Made by a program: the position numbers and the translations under genes. Below are positions 23,419 through 35,555 of a stretch of DNA of 64,000 bases, piece after piece. The stretch is from Muscardinus avellanarius. Lineage: Eukaryota; Chordata; Mammalia; Rodentia; Gliridae. Position 1 is the first letter of the stretch, and each line of letters opens with the position of its first letter. Below the pieces are notes generated by a model. The model did not search any database. It saw only the letters and a program-made list of their open reading frames with translations, and was not told the DNA's origin. The stretch is taken from contig OY726557.1 of assembly GCA_963383645.1 (NCBI GenBank), positions 154,753,201-154,817,200 of the forward strand, written 5' to 3'.

Positions 23419-23845
23419 TTGTATCAATTATTACAATTTTTTGTAAATTGCAGCATGCCACATTGTAGTGTATAGTCCATTTTTAAGTCTTTGTATAAAT
23501 ATGATAAAACATCTATTTAAAAAAGGGTATTAACAAAATTTTTCCTGGGGTAAGACAATTTTTTTTGTATAATCTATTTCAAGATAAGATTATTATGTAA
23601 AAGTAAGTAAAAACATAAACATAGAGGTATCTAATGGTCTAAGTAGAAAAGATTTATAACCTCAGACTAAAATGTAAAGTTAAAAAAAATAGTATACTAA
23701 AGCCTCCAATCATATTACATCTATCTACTTTGTTATTCTTATTTCAACTGTGAACACTATTGAACTTAAAAACAAAAAGCGAGAGTACCATGTCTACTTA
23801 AGGCTACTATTTTCCCTGTTGATAATTTTTTAAAATCCAAACTCA
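23419..23845. other. AT-rich unique sequence
   Basis: No feature recognised. Confidence 0.5.
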
Positions 23846-24052
23846 TGTTCATTTTTAACTCTTTATTGGTACATTATAGTCATGCATCTTGATGGGTACA
23901 AGATGGTGGAGTCATACATGCACTCTTCCCTCTAACCTTTCTCAAATTCCCACCTTATTCCATTTCCCTCTTTCTTTCTCATGTTTGACTTACTGATTAC
24001 TTTGACATGTTTATGAATGTATGTCATGTACATTAGAAAATATCCTTCTTTT
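23846..24052 (-). mobile_element. L1 3'UTR, family A
   Basis: Antisense of the family-A end: 'ctttattggtacattatag' and 'tcatgcatcttgatgggta', then the pyrimidine-rich stretch and 'tctcatgtttgacttactg'. Confidence 0.9.
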
Positions 24053-24130
24053 TAACATTTTATTTTTTTAAATGTAAAATATTTTTATTTGCTATTATTT
24101 AATTTAGTAATATGTATATAAATGGAGGTG

Positions 24131-24134
24131 TGAG

Positions 24135-24202
<68 letters not shown>

Positions 24203-24217
24203 CACACACACACACAC
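24131..24217. repeat. (TA)n(TG)n-(CA)n compound repeat, self-complementary
   Basis: TA repeat (24134-24158), TG repeat (to 24199), then 'aaa' and a CA repeat (24201-24217). The TG and CA arms can pair into a hairpin with a very short loop. Confidence 0.95.
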
Positions 24218-26030
24218 CCCAGAACATCCCCAGAGATAGCCTGATTGAGACATCTCATCTCTTCAGGCAGGGGCATTCAGAGAGTGCTCTATGACACACT
24301 AAGGGAAACTGATTGGTTTGTTTAGAATGTTAATAGAGGTTTTAGCCTGTTGGTTTCTGTACTTTCATTACCCTTAAAAAGAGCAATTTGCCTTTCTCTG
24401 GTTTATTCATTTTTATAATTCCACATAGAACTTCTTGAAGAAAGAGTACCCAGCTGAAACATAATGTTTGAAAATCATTTATTTTAAAAGACTGACTTCC
24501 TTGCACCTGCATCTTACTATTTTCTAGCAGAAAATAATCAGAGCTTAAAAAAATATCAGCTTCCTCTTAGTCTACAGGAATATAGCTAAGCTCTGGAAGT
24601 ATACTTATCTTTAAAAACGGATGTCTAAAGAAGATACAATTGCCATCTTCCTTAATGAGCAACTACCAACAGAAAATAAGATAAAATCTCATGTGCAATG
24701 TGCCCATGTTTTAAAATTATAAAATAGGAGTCTTTTTTTATCAGTAAGATTTTCATGAAGTTAACAATAAAAGTCCAGATCTGTAAAAAAAAATCTAAGA
24801 ATTATTTAGCTTCATGTTTGCAAGATTAGATGACTAATGATTAATTATTTCTGCTTCTTTGTCCTTCCATAGAGCATGTACATTAGACAGAAAGGAACTA
24901 ACTAGATTCTACAAAGATTTTAATGAGAAGATAATTGATTCAAAGACTAGCAACATATAAATATTAAATGTCAAAGAAGCAGAAGCAGTATTACTGATAA
25001 TCAGGAGCCTGGGAAAAGGTGCTTTTCTTTAGAGCAAAGATGTATATTCTGGATAAATATCCAATTTTATTTTCTCAAAATATTTGTGATTTCAGCAGTT
25101 AAGGGTTAACTCTACTGCATCCAAAAAACAACATTTATTTTGTAATTGAATGTTCAGCCATATATACATGGCATCATAAAAAATGCTCAGTAGAATTTAA
25201 AGAATAGCATAGCATATAACTTTTTTAATTGTTTAAGGCTAGGGTCTATGTAGAAGCTCTGAAAGATGAATGTCAGGTGTAGAATTAACTTGGCACCTGT
25301 AGCAGGTGATAAGGTTATATTACTTACAGAATAAACATCTGCCATAAAAAGGACTATGGCACTTAAAGCCCATGTCACTGGGTTGTGGCCTTCGTTCAGC
25401 TTTTTAATGAAGCTAGAGATTTGATGTCAGAAACTGTTGATTTCTCACCATGGCCCTGTGAACTAAAGCATAGTATAACTAACATTTCTACTAAGAAAAC
25501 ATAGTCAATTAACGACCAGAAAAAAAGAAGATGGTTTTTGACCTCAATTCCATAAATACTTTCACCTTATTTCTGAAATTATCCCACAATCACCAGGCTG
25601 GCCACACGTGCGGCAACTGAATTCCCCAGCAGGTGCTTTATGGTGAGCTAAAGCCTCGCTGGTAAGTTGGAGAAGCAGTTTAAGGGCACTAAAAAGAAAT
25701 TAAAGTGGCACAGTATAGTAGCTTGTCTGCTGGGAAATAAGAGAGTAGCAGATGGAACAAACTAGAGAGCAGCAATCAAAGCTGTGTATATACCATCAGA
25801 AACTTGTGAGAGACAGAGATATAAAGCAGGAAGAAAAGCAAATTCCACTAGACGCTGAAAAATGTAACTAGTGTCAATGGACAATTCTCCTGGGCTCTTC
25901 TTGTATTACTTTTCTCAATTAATTACGCTAGCCTATCATTGCATAGACAGACAGGTGCAGGTTGTTTGCAATCTTACATCTGTGCAGAAGTTGCTATGCT
26001 AGGTTTTAGAAAGAATCAAAATAAGAAGAC
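24218..26030. other. Unique block, few recognisable repeats
   Basis: 1.8 kb without SINE, L1 or LTR motifs, an unusually long gap for this window. The 25570-25700 part is locally GC-richer, with 'ccacacgtgcggcaactg' (an E-box CACGTG) and 'gcaggtgctttatggtg'. No exon or RNA is recognised. Confidence 0.4.
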
Positions 26031-26032
26031 AA

Positions 26033-26033
26033 A

Positions 26034-26081
<48 letters not shown>

Positions 26082-26260
26082 CTAAGGATGGAACCCAGGG
26101 TCATTCTACCTCTAGGCTACACCCCCAGTCCTATTTTATTTTTAATTTTGAAACAGTTTCACTATGTTAGTGTGTGTTGGCTTGGGTTCAAACCTCTGAT
26201 TCTACTGTCACAGCCTCTCAAGTACTGGGATTACAGGCATATGCCACTGTGCCTGCCAGA
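26033..26260 (-). mobile_element. Diverged B1-dID SINE with (GT)n tail
   Basis: Antisense body after a 46-base GT repeat (26034-26080), which is the complement of its CA tail. Confidence 0.92.
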
Positions 26261-27540
26261 AAGCAGTCCATAATCTTGAGTGAAACTGAAAGAAAAAGAT
26301 AAGACTTCCACATGATGAGATTCAATGAATATATGCATTATTTCTTAAGCTATACACCTAGGTCAGTATTGACAAGACTGATGTGAAAATAGATCTCAGA
26401 AATTCTGATATCTAATAACAAGCCATATGAGTTCTTATAAAGGAAACTGGATTCTTGGGAATAATTATGAAGACAATTTTGGCTATACAACTAGACATAA
26501 CTAGATTTCGGAAATAAAAAATTTCATATAGAACAGAAACTTAAGGATTGTCCTTAGAATTCTTGTACACAGAATTATGTTGAACACCAATGAGAAAATG
26601 AAAGTAAATTTAACATGGCTTTAAATTTAAATAAATACAAAATTTAGTGGCAAATATAAATATGGAAAAATAATTACCAGAGAACTATCTGTGAGGTTTA
26701 TTCAGAATGAAAGTATAAATAAAACATATTTTGAAAGCACAGGAAGATAACAATTTAGTTAGGCCTTGAATAACAAAGTGTGATTTTCCAGACAGAAAAT
26801 AAATGCCAGAATTCCTGGTGTATCTAACAGTAAGTAGAGAGAAACAGAATATTAATATTCAGACATTCGGTTTTTCGGTCTATTTCTAAAAAACTTCACT
26901 TTAACAATTTTGTGTAGTTTATATCATTTTTATCTTTTTTGTTTGTCTTTTAGCTTTTCTAAACTTTTTCCAAACATTCTAAAAATTAAAGCAAATACTG
27001 TACCCACTGCATCTAATAATATTATTTTCATATCATAAATGTTTAATACATATTTCAAATGATGAATACAATAATGGAACTGGGGGAAGCTCAGCAAGAA
27101 CAGTGATATTTTTAGTTTGGTCACTAAAGTTTGCTTAGATTATGATCAACAGATATAGATTATAGCTAATGGACAAATGCAAAGATATCAGTGATATCAC
27201 ACAAAGTTGATTTCTACGTATAGTAGACATTCCAAAACAGGTGTATCTATTCTCACAGCTCATCTCCAAAATATAAACAGGCTCTAGGACCCTGTCAATT
27301 TGTTGTTTTTCTATCCTCTTCTCATGGTTCCAAAGGTGATCCTGAGCATTTTCTTTTGTTTCTGTCAACAGAAAAAGAAAAAGGAATGAAAGACTATGTA
27401 TAATTTTTTTTCTTAAATGATTAAAATAAAGGGACAGCATTGTCGGGATAAAACATAGCTAGTGTAAACTTTTTGTCATTCTTGTTTATTTTTTAAAGTA
27501 ATTATTTATATAGTGTTTTTTGTGTTTTATTTTTGTATTT
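26261..27540. other. AT-rich unique sequence
   Basis: 1.3 kb. The two minus-strand frames (64 and 101 codons) show no family motif, and no start context supports them as genes. Confidence 0.5.
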
Positions 27541-27746
27541 TTGTTTTTGTTTTGCTGGTCTGGGGATGGAGCCCAGGGGCATTCTATTTATTTCCAGCCC
27601 TATTTTTTATTCTTTATTTTGAAACAGGGTCTCACTGAGTTGCAGAGAGCCTCGCTAAGTAGCTGAGGCTAGCCATGAACCTCGATCTTCCTGTCTCAGC
27701 CACCCAAATGTTGGGATTACAAGCGTAAGCCACCATGCATGGTTCT
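27541..27746 (-). mobile_element. B1-dID dimeric SINE
   Basis: Antisense: 'ggtctggggatggagccca', 'tttgaaacagggtctcact' and 'tgtctcagccacccaaa'. Confidence 0.93.
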
Positions 27747-27884
27747 TACAAGACATTTTTAATTGCAATCTTGATATTTTCTTCATCTTTGGTTCTTCAA
27801 AAGTAAATTGTTTAATTTCCATGCATTATATAGTTTCTACAGTTTTTCTTGGTATCTGGTCACTAGTTTTTTGTTGTTATTGTT

Positions 27885-28078
27885 GTTCTGTTCTCTTTTG
27901 CTTTTGTGGTACTAGGAATTGGATCCAGGGACATTCAACCTCAGAGATATGACCCCAGAAATATTTTATTTTTTATTTTTAAACAAGGTATTTTTAACAC
28001 ATACTCTTTGCCTTCAACCTGTGATACTCCTGTCTCAGCTTGTACTGGGATTAAAAGCATACACAACCACATCTAGCC
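27885..28078 (-). mobile_element. Diverged B1-dID SINE inside the L1M
   Basis: 'gtggtactaggaattggat', 'cattcaacctcagagatat' and 'tgtctcagcttgtactggg', splitting the L1M ORF2 antisense sequence. Confidence 0.88.
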
Positions 28079-28108
28079 TGATTATTAATTTTATCAAACT
28101 ATAGTCAG

Positions 28109-30116
28109 AAAAGATATTCATAGTAACTAGTCTAATTTCCAAGTCTTTAATCCATCTCAAGTTAATTCCAGTGCATGATGAGAGGTAAGGATTTAGTTCC
28201 ATCTTTCTACAAATGGATAGCCAGTTCTCCCAGCACCATCTGTTCAAGCTAATAGAGAAGGGGCTAGACTCAACACTCGAAATATATAGGCACAAGAAGT
28301 AACTTTCTTAACAAGACCTCAAAAGTGCAAGAAATAAAAACAAAATGACCAAGTGGATGGAATCAAACTATTTTTTTTTGCTCATCAAAGGAAACCATTA
28401 AGAACCTTAAAGAGTATGTTGGTGGGATTGCAAATTAGTGATACCACTTTGGAAAAAAATATGGAGGGTCCTTAGAAGAAAGGGCATGAATTTACCATTT
28501 GATCCAGCAATACCAGTTCTGGGTATCTACCCAAAAGAAAGGAAACCAAATTACCAAACTAATGCATGTGTACCTATGCTCATAGCTCTACAATTCACCA
28601 TAGCCAAACTATGGAACCAGTCAAGATGTCCATCAACAGATGAATATATTACAAAATTGTGGGATATGTACACAATGGAATTTTACTCAGCCATAAAGAA
28701 AAACACAATTACATTATGTACAGGGAAATGCATGGAACTGGAGGACACTATGCTAAGTAAGATTAGTCAGTCACAAAAAAATAAGAGATTGGATGTTTTC
28801 CCTAGTGTGTGAAAGCAGGGAGAAATGGGTAACAGGAGAAACTCTAGATGAAGAAGAAATTTCTATAGATGAGCAAAAGAGGCAACCTAACTGAAGAGAT
28901 GGAAGAGACTAGGAGGGAAACTCTCTAAAGCACATGATATACTTAAACATATCAAAGGCAATCACTAAGCCAAGCACAGAAAAAGGGAGGAGGAAAGACT
29001 GGGGACAAATTGGGTAATGTATGCATGTATGTCTCCACCATTTTGTATCCCATCAAGGTGTATGAATACAGTACACCAATAAAAAAATTAAAAAGAAATA
29101 AATATACAGTGACCAATTAAAAAAGAACCTAAAGAGAAAACCTACAGAATGGAATAAGATCTTTACCAGCCATCACTAGCAAAACAAATAACCCAATCAA
29201 GAAACGAGCAACTGAATTGAATAGATACTTCATAAAAAGAAGAGATACAAATGGCCAATATATACATGAAAAAATGTTTAACATCATTAGCCATCAAGGG
29301 GATCCAAATCAAAACTACACTGAGATTTCATCTAACCCCAATCAGTGTGACAAGCATAAAGAAGTCAAATAAGAAAAAATGCTGGCAAAGATGTGGGGAA
29401 ATAGGAACTATGTTACACTGTTAGAGGGAGTGCAAACTAGTTCAGATGCTATAGAGATGAGAGTGGAAATTTCTCAGAAAACTGGGAATAGATCCACCAT
29501 ATGATACGGCTATACCACCCTTGGGTATCTTTCCAAAGAGGTTGAAATCAGAGAATTGCAGTAACATATGCATACCCATATTCCAAAAGACTGAACCAAC
29601 CTAGGTATCCCTCAACAGATGAATGGATTGCAAAATTATGGGAAATACACACAATGAAATTCAACTCAACAATAAAAAAGAACAAAATTATGTCATTTGC
29701 AAGAAGATGGAAAGACCTGGAGAACATTATGTTAAGTGAGATTAGCCAAGCACTGAAAGAGAAGGGACATATGTTTTCTCTAATATGCCCAAACTAGGGA
29801 ATGTAAGGGATGCTAGAGGGACTTTAGATAACTGAGGGGAAACCTCAGCAAACCTATAAAGGAAGTGTAGGAGAGGAAGAAGGCTGATGTTGATTAACTG
29901 GAGGAGCTACATTCAAATACATGTATAAGTGTTAATGTAGCATGGTCAACCTAGACACTTATTGTTAGGGGGTAGGGAAAGCAGGGGGGAGGGCACCAAG
30001 TACTGTGTGAATGTGTGCCATTAACAAAAGGATCCACATTATGATGTGAAATTATAGTGTACCAATAAAAATAAATAAAATAAAATAAAATACCACAAAA
30101 AAGGAAAAGATACTCA
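28109..30116 (+). mobile_element. Rodent L1 (family B 3'UTR), inserted in the ancient L1M, with 5' inversion
   Basis: Target duplication GAAAAGATA(T/C)TCA at 28109-28121 and 30104-30116, in the antisense L1M ORF2. 28122 to about 28255 is inverted ORF2 ('gccagttctcccagcacca'), then from about 28262 sense ORF2 ('acaagaagtaactttctta'). It is interrupted by another L1 (28415-29122), resumes at 29137, loses about 90 bases near 29175, and runs through 'agattagccaagcactgaa' (29740) and the family-B 3'UTR to 'gtgtaccaataaaaataaa'. The family-B 3'UTR is recognised by 'agcatggtcaacctagaca' and 'gatccacattatgatgtg'. Confidence 0.93.
28400..29136 (+). mobile_element. Rodent L1 3' end (family A 3'UTR), nested in the preceding L1
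   Basis: Body 28415-29122, flanked by AAGAACCTTAAAGAG (28400-28414) and AAGAACCTAAAGAG (29123-29136), the duplicated target in the host L1. An open frame at 28438-28812 (124 codons) is the intact C-terminal end of ORF2p: 'LGIYPKERKPNYQ', 'FTIAKLWNQSRCPSTDEY', 'YTMEFYSAIKKN'. The family-A 3'UTR follows ('gcaatcactaagccaagca', 'gtatgcatgtatgtctcc') with end 'acagtacaccaataaaaaa'. ORF2p is the L1 endonuclease/reverse transcriptase; only its terminal segment is here, without the catalytic domains. Confidence 0.94.
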
Positions 30117-32899
30117 AAATGATTTTAAGGTTATTTTTTTATAATTTGTTGAGGCTTTGTTTTGGCCTATTGTGTGATCTATCTTGGAAAATGTTGCATG
30201 TGCTGAAGATTAAAATATGTTCTTGGTAGCTGTTGGATGGAACGTTCTTTTCAAGAGACTATTAGGTCAATTTGGGCAAGAGTAATTAATGTTATTTTTT
30301 GTGATTTACTGTCTGTATATACATATACATAATTTCTTCCTCTTTCCAAATTGATTCTTTTATAATTATATGACTTTATTTTTGTCTCTTGTATTCCTTT
30401 ATTACTGTTCTTGGCTTAAACTCTTATTTTATATAACTATGATTACCTCTGCTTTCTTTCGGATTCCATTTATATAGAATATCATATTCCATTCTCTCAA
30501 ATTCAGTCTATGTAAAAAGTGACTTTATTATAATTAACATATAGCTGGGTGTTGGATCTTTTTGTATTTAATACTTTCACACATTATTCAATTGGACAAT
30601 GTAATCCATGTACAATTAGGGTAATTAGGAATAAGTAAGGTATTACTATTTCCATTTTGTAACTTAAACATACTAAAAATAAAATTCATGTTATTCCTAT
30701 TCTTTTCAAATTTTTATTTTTTATATTCCATTTTACATTTTTCTATATTGCTATCACTTAAAATATTAATATTGTTATTATTTTTAATTGTTTGTGTATT
30801 TTTATAAAAAAGATATGCATGGTTTATGCACCATGCTTACAATATTATAGTATTTTGAATTTGTTTTTATCATTATTCTTACCAGTGAATTTTGTACTTT
30901 ACTTATTTTATACTAATGAATTTTCTTTTTACTCATTAGTGTCTCTGTTTGAAGAACTTCCTTTAGTATATTTGTAGAAAATACAAAAAAACTTGGTGGC
31001 AATATATGCTCACAGCCTTTGTTTGGCAATGTCTTTATTTCACCTTTATTTTTAAAGAATATCTTTGTTGGCTATGATATTCTCAACTGACAGTTTTGCT
31101 TGTTTGTTTTTCTCCTCTAATACTGTAAAATTAAATTTCTCTTTTTAGTTGCTTGTGAGCTTTCTACTGAGAAGTCTCCTATAAGTTGAATTTACAAATC
31201 TTTGAGTTATTTCTTTTCTGTTACAGCCTTGTGAATCTTCTCTTTATCTTCTACTTTTGAATATTGACTATGTCTTGGAACAAATCTGGTTGAATTATAC
31301 CTGAGTGGGTGACATTTGACTTCTTTTACATGAATAATTGAATCCTCTAGGTTTGGTTATTTTTCTCATTTGTTTTATGAATTTTTTTTTACCTTTTTGA
31401 CATTTTTAAGTCCCTTTTGAGCCCCAGTAACTTGTACGTGTTCTCTTTTAATACCATGTCTCCTGTAGAATTTCTTCATTCCTCTTTGTTCATTTTTCTT
31501 TTTCCCTCTGTGCATTTTCACACAGCCTATCTTTGAACTCACTAACTCTTCTGTTTGATTATCCTGGAGTTGATTTTTTCTGTCATATTTAATTTTCCTA
31601 AATATACTTTAGCTCAAGAATTTCTGCTTAACTTTTAAGAATTGCTTCTATCTCTCTTTTAGTCTTCGTTAGAGGATTAAAAGATTTCTTTAAGCTTATG
31701 AACTTCTTCAATCTACTGTTTTATATTCTCTGAAGGCTCTGCAATTCTGATTATGATCTTGCAGTTTCACCTTTTTTGGGATGCCACACGAGGTCATAGT
31801 TTCTTGAGAGCGCTTGATATCTGTTGTCATGCCACATCATCTGGACATAGAAAGAGTAGATATTTATTTCAGTTTTCTTAGTTTGGCTTCATTTATTTCA
31901 ATCTTTCCAGGAATCCTAAGCGACTTGAGTATGTTATCCTTTCCTGTAGCCACACCCACTATTTCAGCCCTGAATGGCACTCAAATCCAGGTTTTCAAGG
32001 AGTCTGTTGTAATGTTTTGTCATTGTTTTTGTTACTAGAGTACAATGCACATCAAGGTTTGTCAAAAATACACTGTTAGTGTATTATTCACATAGAACTT
32101 GAAGAGCATCTAGAAAGAGTATTTTGTTTTCACAAGCCTCTTGCTGGCACCAGGATAATACTGGATGCCTTATCCGTAGGTATTGCCCTGTAGTCAGTCT
32201 TTTGAAGAATTGTGCTTAATCTGGGAAGAGTCACCATGTGTACCCAATGTCAATAAGCCATGCTCATGGTCTATCGAGACCAGCCTAGCACCGGGGTAAG
32301 ATAAAGACCCACAATACTGGGAACTGCCTATAGCTGAGATAGACTCAAGCTCTAAGAGGCACAAACAGCTACTGGTGATGCCAAATGGAACATAAATCGG
32401 ATAGACTAGAAACTGTGTCTTTTCTGGAATGAAAGCTTCTTCAGAGACCAACCACATAAAGGCCTGGGGATGAGTGCAGGTAGAATTTTCTCTGCATTAG
32501 GTCTCACCAGCAAAGCCTATGTTCTAATCTGGGAGAAAATCTTGTGGTTATTACTCTTTACTACACCCAGAAAATAAAATTTATGCCATTCTATGCTGTG
32601 GAGATTGGGGTAGTGTTGGTTAAAGTAGTCACCTAGCTACCTAATTTTACATTTTGGTTTTATATACAATATTACTATTACAGAAATCTACACATTCTCT
32701 GGAGAAAGGAGGGAGGCTTCAGCTCCACACTGAGGCTAAAAATAAAATTGGGACCTGTTCCATGAACATGCAGAAATCAACTAAGTTTGAGACCAACTTA
32801 AAGCCTCCATCTCTGAGCTCTTACCTGTATATGGGAAATATACAGGTTTTACCAGGTGCTGAGTTTCACTAAGGTAAGCATGGCAATAGACTCCAAATC

Positions 32900-33109
32900 A
32901 AAGTTCTTTGTCAGTCAGGTGTGGTGGCGCATGCTTGTAATCCACGCTCTTTGGAGGCTGAGACAGGAGGATTGCACACGTTCGAAGCCAGCCTCAGCTA
33001 CTGAGACTCTCAGCAACTTAGTGAGACTCTGTTTCCAAATAAATATAAAATACGTCTGGGAGTATAGCCCAGAGGTAGAAAGCCTCTGGGTTCCATCCCC
33101 TGTACCACC

Positions 33110-33140
<31 letters not shown>

Positions 33141-33146
33141 CTTTGT
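32900..33146 (+). mobile_element. B1-dID SINE with 12-bp target duplication
   Basis: AAAGTTCTTTGT at 32900-32911 and 33135-33146. A pure A tail of more than 25 bases and few differences from the copies at 6129 and 43593 suggest a relatively young insertion into the L1M 5'UTR. Confidence 0.96.
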
Positions 33147-33549
33147 TAGTTTTTACAGGCTCTGATTCCATTTGGTGGAATTGCGCTCCTTCTGCCACTG
33201 TACATTGAGGCAGGGGTGGGGAGGCAGTTCCAGGGGCTCAGTCATTTGGAATGGAGTTGGTAGCAGGGATCCTGGGGCTTCACCAAGCACTGGGATTCAC
33301 CTTGGTAGGTCTAGTACTGGATTTCATACCTAAATCCTATACTCAACTTCCTCCTCTTGGACCAAATGAGAGAATTGTTACCAACTAGGCTGAGCAGCTT
33401 AGAGTTGGTGAGGAATTATACTTTACTTCTTACCTTCATTAAAGTCTTCTCATTTTGTTATATGTTTTGTTTAACTTCTTGTGTCTCTATGGAGATAATC
33501 ACCTGAGAATTTGAGCTACCATCTTGCTCTTCCTCAATACACTCTTTTG

Positions 33550-33705
33550 TTTATGTTTTTTGGAGGGGGGTAATAGTGATTGAACCCAGGGCCTTTTATA
33601 CTAGGCAAGAAATCTCTGTGCTGAATCCCCAGCCCTTTTAGCTTGTTTTTAAATTTTGAAATAGTCTCTCACTAAGTTGCCCAGGCTTACCATGAACTAT
33701 ATGTT
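33550..33705 (-). mobile_element. ID-related SINE, older type
   Basis: Antisense tRNA-like half with the longer ID form: 'gattgaacccagggccttt', 'actaggcaagaaatctctg' and 'gctgaatccccagcccttt'. This keeps the CTAGGCAAG block that the other SINEs here lack. A degraded 7SL-like end follows. Confidence 0.82.
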
Positions 33706-33733
33706 ATCCAAAAGAGCTCACAATAAAAAACCT

Positions 33734-33771
<38 letters not shown>
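33734..33771. repeat. (CA)n microsatellite
   Basis: About 38 bases. Confidence 0.97.
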
Positions 33772-33774
<3 letters not shown>

Positions 33775-34489
33775 CCTCTTATATTTTCTAAAAATTTGGC
33801 CTTGAAAGAAATAAATTAGAACACTTTCAAAACAAGTAAGTTTCCAGTAACTGGAGATATTTAACCCTATGCTTGTCAACATTGCAGGGAGAATGTTTCA
33901 TCAGCAACCCAAGTGTTAACAAAAATTTTAATTTAGCTGTTTTTATGATTCATCTCATTGAATTTTGAATTTCTTCTTCTTTCCTTAGATGGCATTTAAG
34001 TAAAACTTAACTGGTATTTGAATATGCACTTTCAAACTTTTAAGTATTCATTCACTTATTCAGAGCTAACGAATAAAAATTAATAAGGACACACAAGATA
34101 TTACATCACATACACTGACGATAAATTTATGTAAAGTAGTAAAATTTACCAAAAAGTATGTGAAGAAATAAACTTTTTTCCAAAATAGGTTAAAATATAC
34201 CAGTATTTCCAATTTCATATGTTTGATTACCCAATCCTATATAACCAGTTATTTAAAATGTATTTTTGACCCTCCTATGTACATTACATATTTTCTGCCT
34301 ATTTATGAAAAAACTAATTATTTTCTTAAACCATGTTTTTACATATAAAAGAATATTAAATAAGAATAGCTCATAGAAATATTTACCAGAAAGCTCTCGT
34401 TGAATTTTTATGATGGATTAAGCAGATTTATTTGTGCTCTTAAAGCAGATTTTCTATAGTTCTACAATAAGCTTATTTACTTTTTACTT
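33772..34489. other. AT-rich unique sequence
   Basis: No feature recognised. Confidence 0.5.
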
Positions 34490-34642
34490 AGAAGTATTTA
34501 TGTATTTGTTTGTTCCACTCCCTAACATTTAGTATACTGAGGTCAGGGGCTATTTTTATATGTCTATTTTAATTCCAATAACCTAGAACAAATGATAGGA
34601 TATACAAGATGTAAATAAATAATTCATTGATTTCAATTTTCA
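34490..34642 (+). mobile_element. L2 relic (3' end)
   Basis: 'gttccactccctaacattta', 'actgaggtcaggggctattt' and 'ccaataacctagaacaaat' follow the L2 terminal region. Confidence 0.7.
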
Positions 34643-34852
34643 GACTGCTCTGTTTTATAAATGATAGCTCCAGCAGAAAGTGGAAGTTACATTTAGCCTA
34701 AATGATTTCAGAAGTTTTTATTCATGGGATAATTTAAAACACCTTGATTAGGCTTAGGTTACCCAATGAAGGTGAATGCAATACCTTAGATCTGGCAGAA
34801 AAAAAATCTATTTGTTTCTATACCTGAAAGAGAGGGAGATACATTTACTGCT

Positions 34853-34884
<32 letters not shown>

Positions 34885-35555
34885 CCAATAGTGTAGAGGC
34901 ATACCGCAGAGCAGTGGTAAACTAAGAACCTAATATCTCTACTTAGCATACCGACACTCTAGATCTATTTGCTGAACCAGAATAAAGCAGAGAGCAAGCC
35001 CATTGGGTCAGGATCTAGAGGTATAGAGCAGGATGAAGATTCATGACATGTGGTTAAAGAAAGAAAATAGAAAGCATCCATCATAAAATATGCTGAATAT
35101 TGATATTTGAATGTTAGTTAACACAATATTATCATCAAAAAAAGAAATAAAGAATTAAAGATTAAGAATAAACAGCAACATCAACAACAACAAAGCAAAT
35201 GATTGCCAATGATGTTGGGCCGGAAAGTACAGAAATCAAAATTGCTGAAGTTTAGTGAAAAGGAATAAGAAATAAGGTAGATGAATTATAGTAATGTCAG
35301 TTTCATTATTGTGTTATTGCACTGCATAGGTATATCAATGTTACCATTGGAGAAATAAGTTTAAGAATACAAAGAATCTCTTTTTAGCAACTGTATGTGA
35401 CTCTATAATAAAATAAAATAAAAATAGAACAAAGCTTTCCAAGTATATATTGTAAACAAATAGACATAAAAAGAAGAAAAAGATAAATACAAACTTGAAT
35501 AAACCTGAATGGACTTCAATTTAATGAACAGGAGAGTCTGACAAGAAAGAATAAA
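34643..35555. other. Unique sequence with an (AAC)n tract
   Basis: Contains (AAC)n at 34852-34884. Otherwise no feature recognised. Confidence 0.55.

Larger units (their letters stand above)
27747..33535 (-). mobile_element. Ancient L1M, near-complete 5' part, interrupted by nested insertions
   Basis: The minus-strand 5' end is 33535, reading GAGGAAGAGCAAGATGG, the usual L1 start with an 'AAGATGG' motif. Towards lower coordinates it passes a 5'UTR-like zone (33535-32050) and antisense ORF sequence: 'aatctttgagttatttc' (31196), 'ggcaatgtctttatttcacc' (31025), 'gcctattgtgtgatctatct' (30164), 'atgttgcatgtgctgaag' (30191) and 'ttggttcttcaaaagtaaa' (27788). ORF2 is not complete at its 3' side. 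Interruptions: SINE 27885-28078, nested L1s 28109-30116, SINE 32912-33134. Frames are decayed. Confidence 0.82.

Noticed and set aside
28438..28812. A host gene encoding a 124-residue protein
   Set aside because: The sequence is the C-terminal end of L1 ORF2p inside a 5'-truncated L1 with target duplications; no promoter or catalytic domain.
34852..34884. CRISPR-like array from regularly spaced repeats
   Set aside because: All short tandem repeats here are microsatellites without spacers, and the DNA is mammalian.
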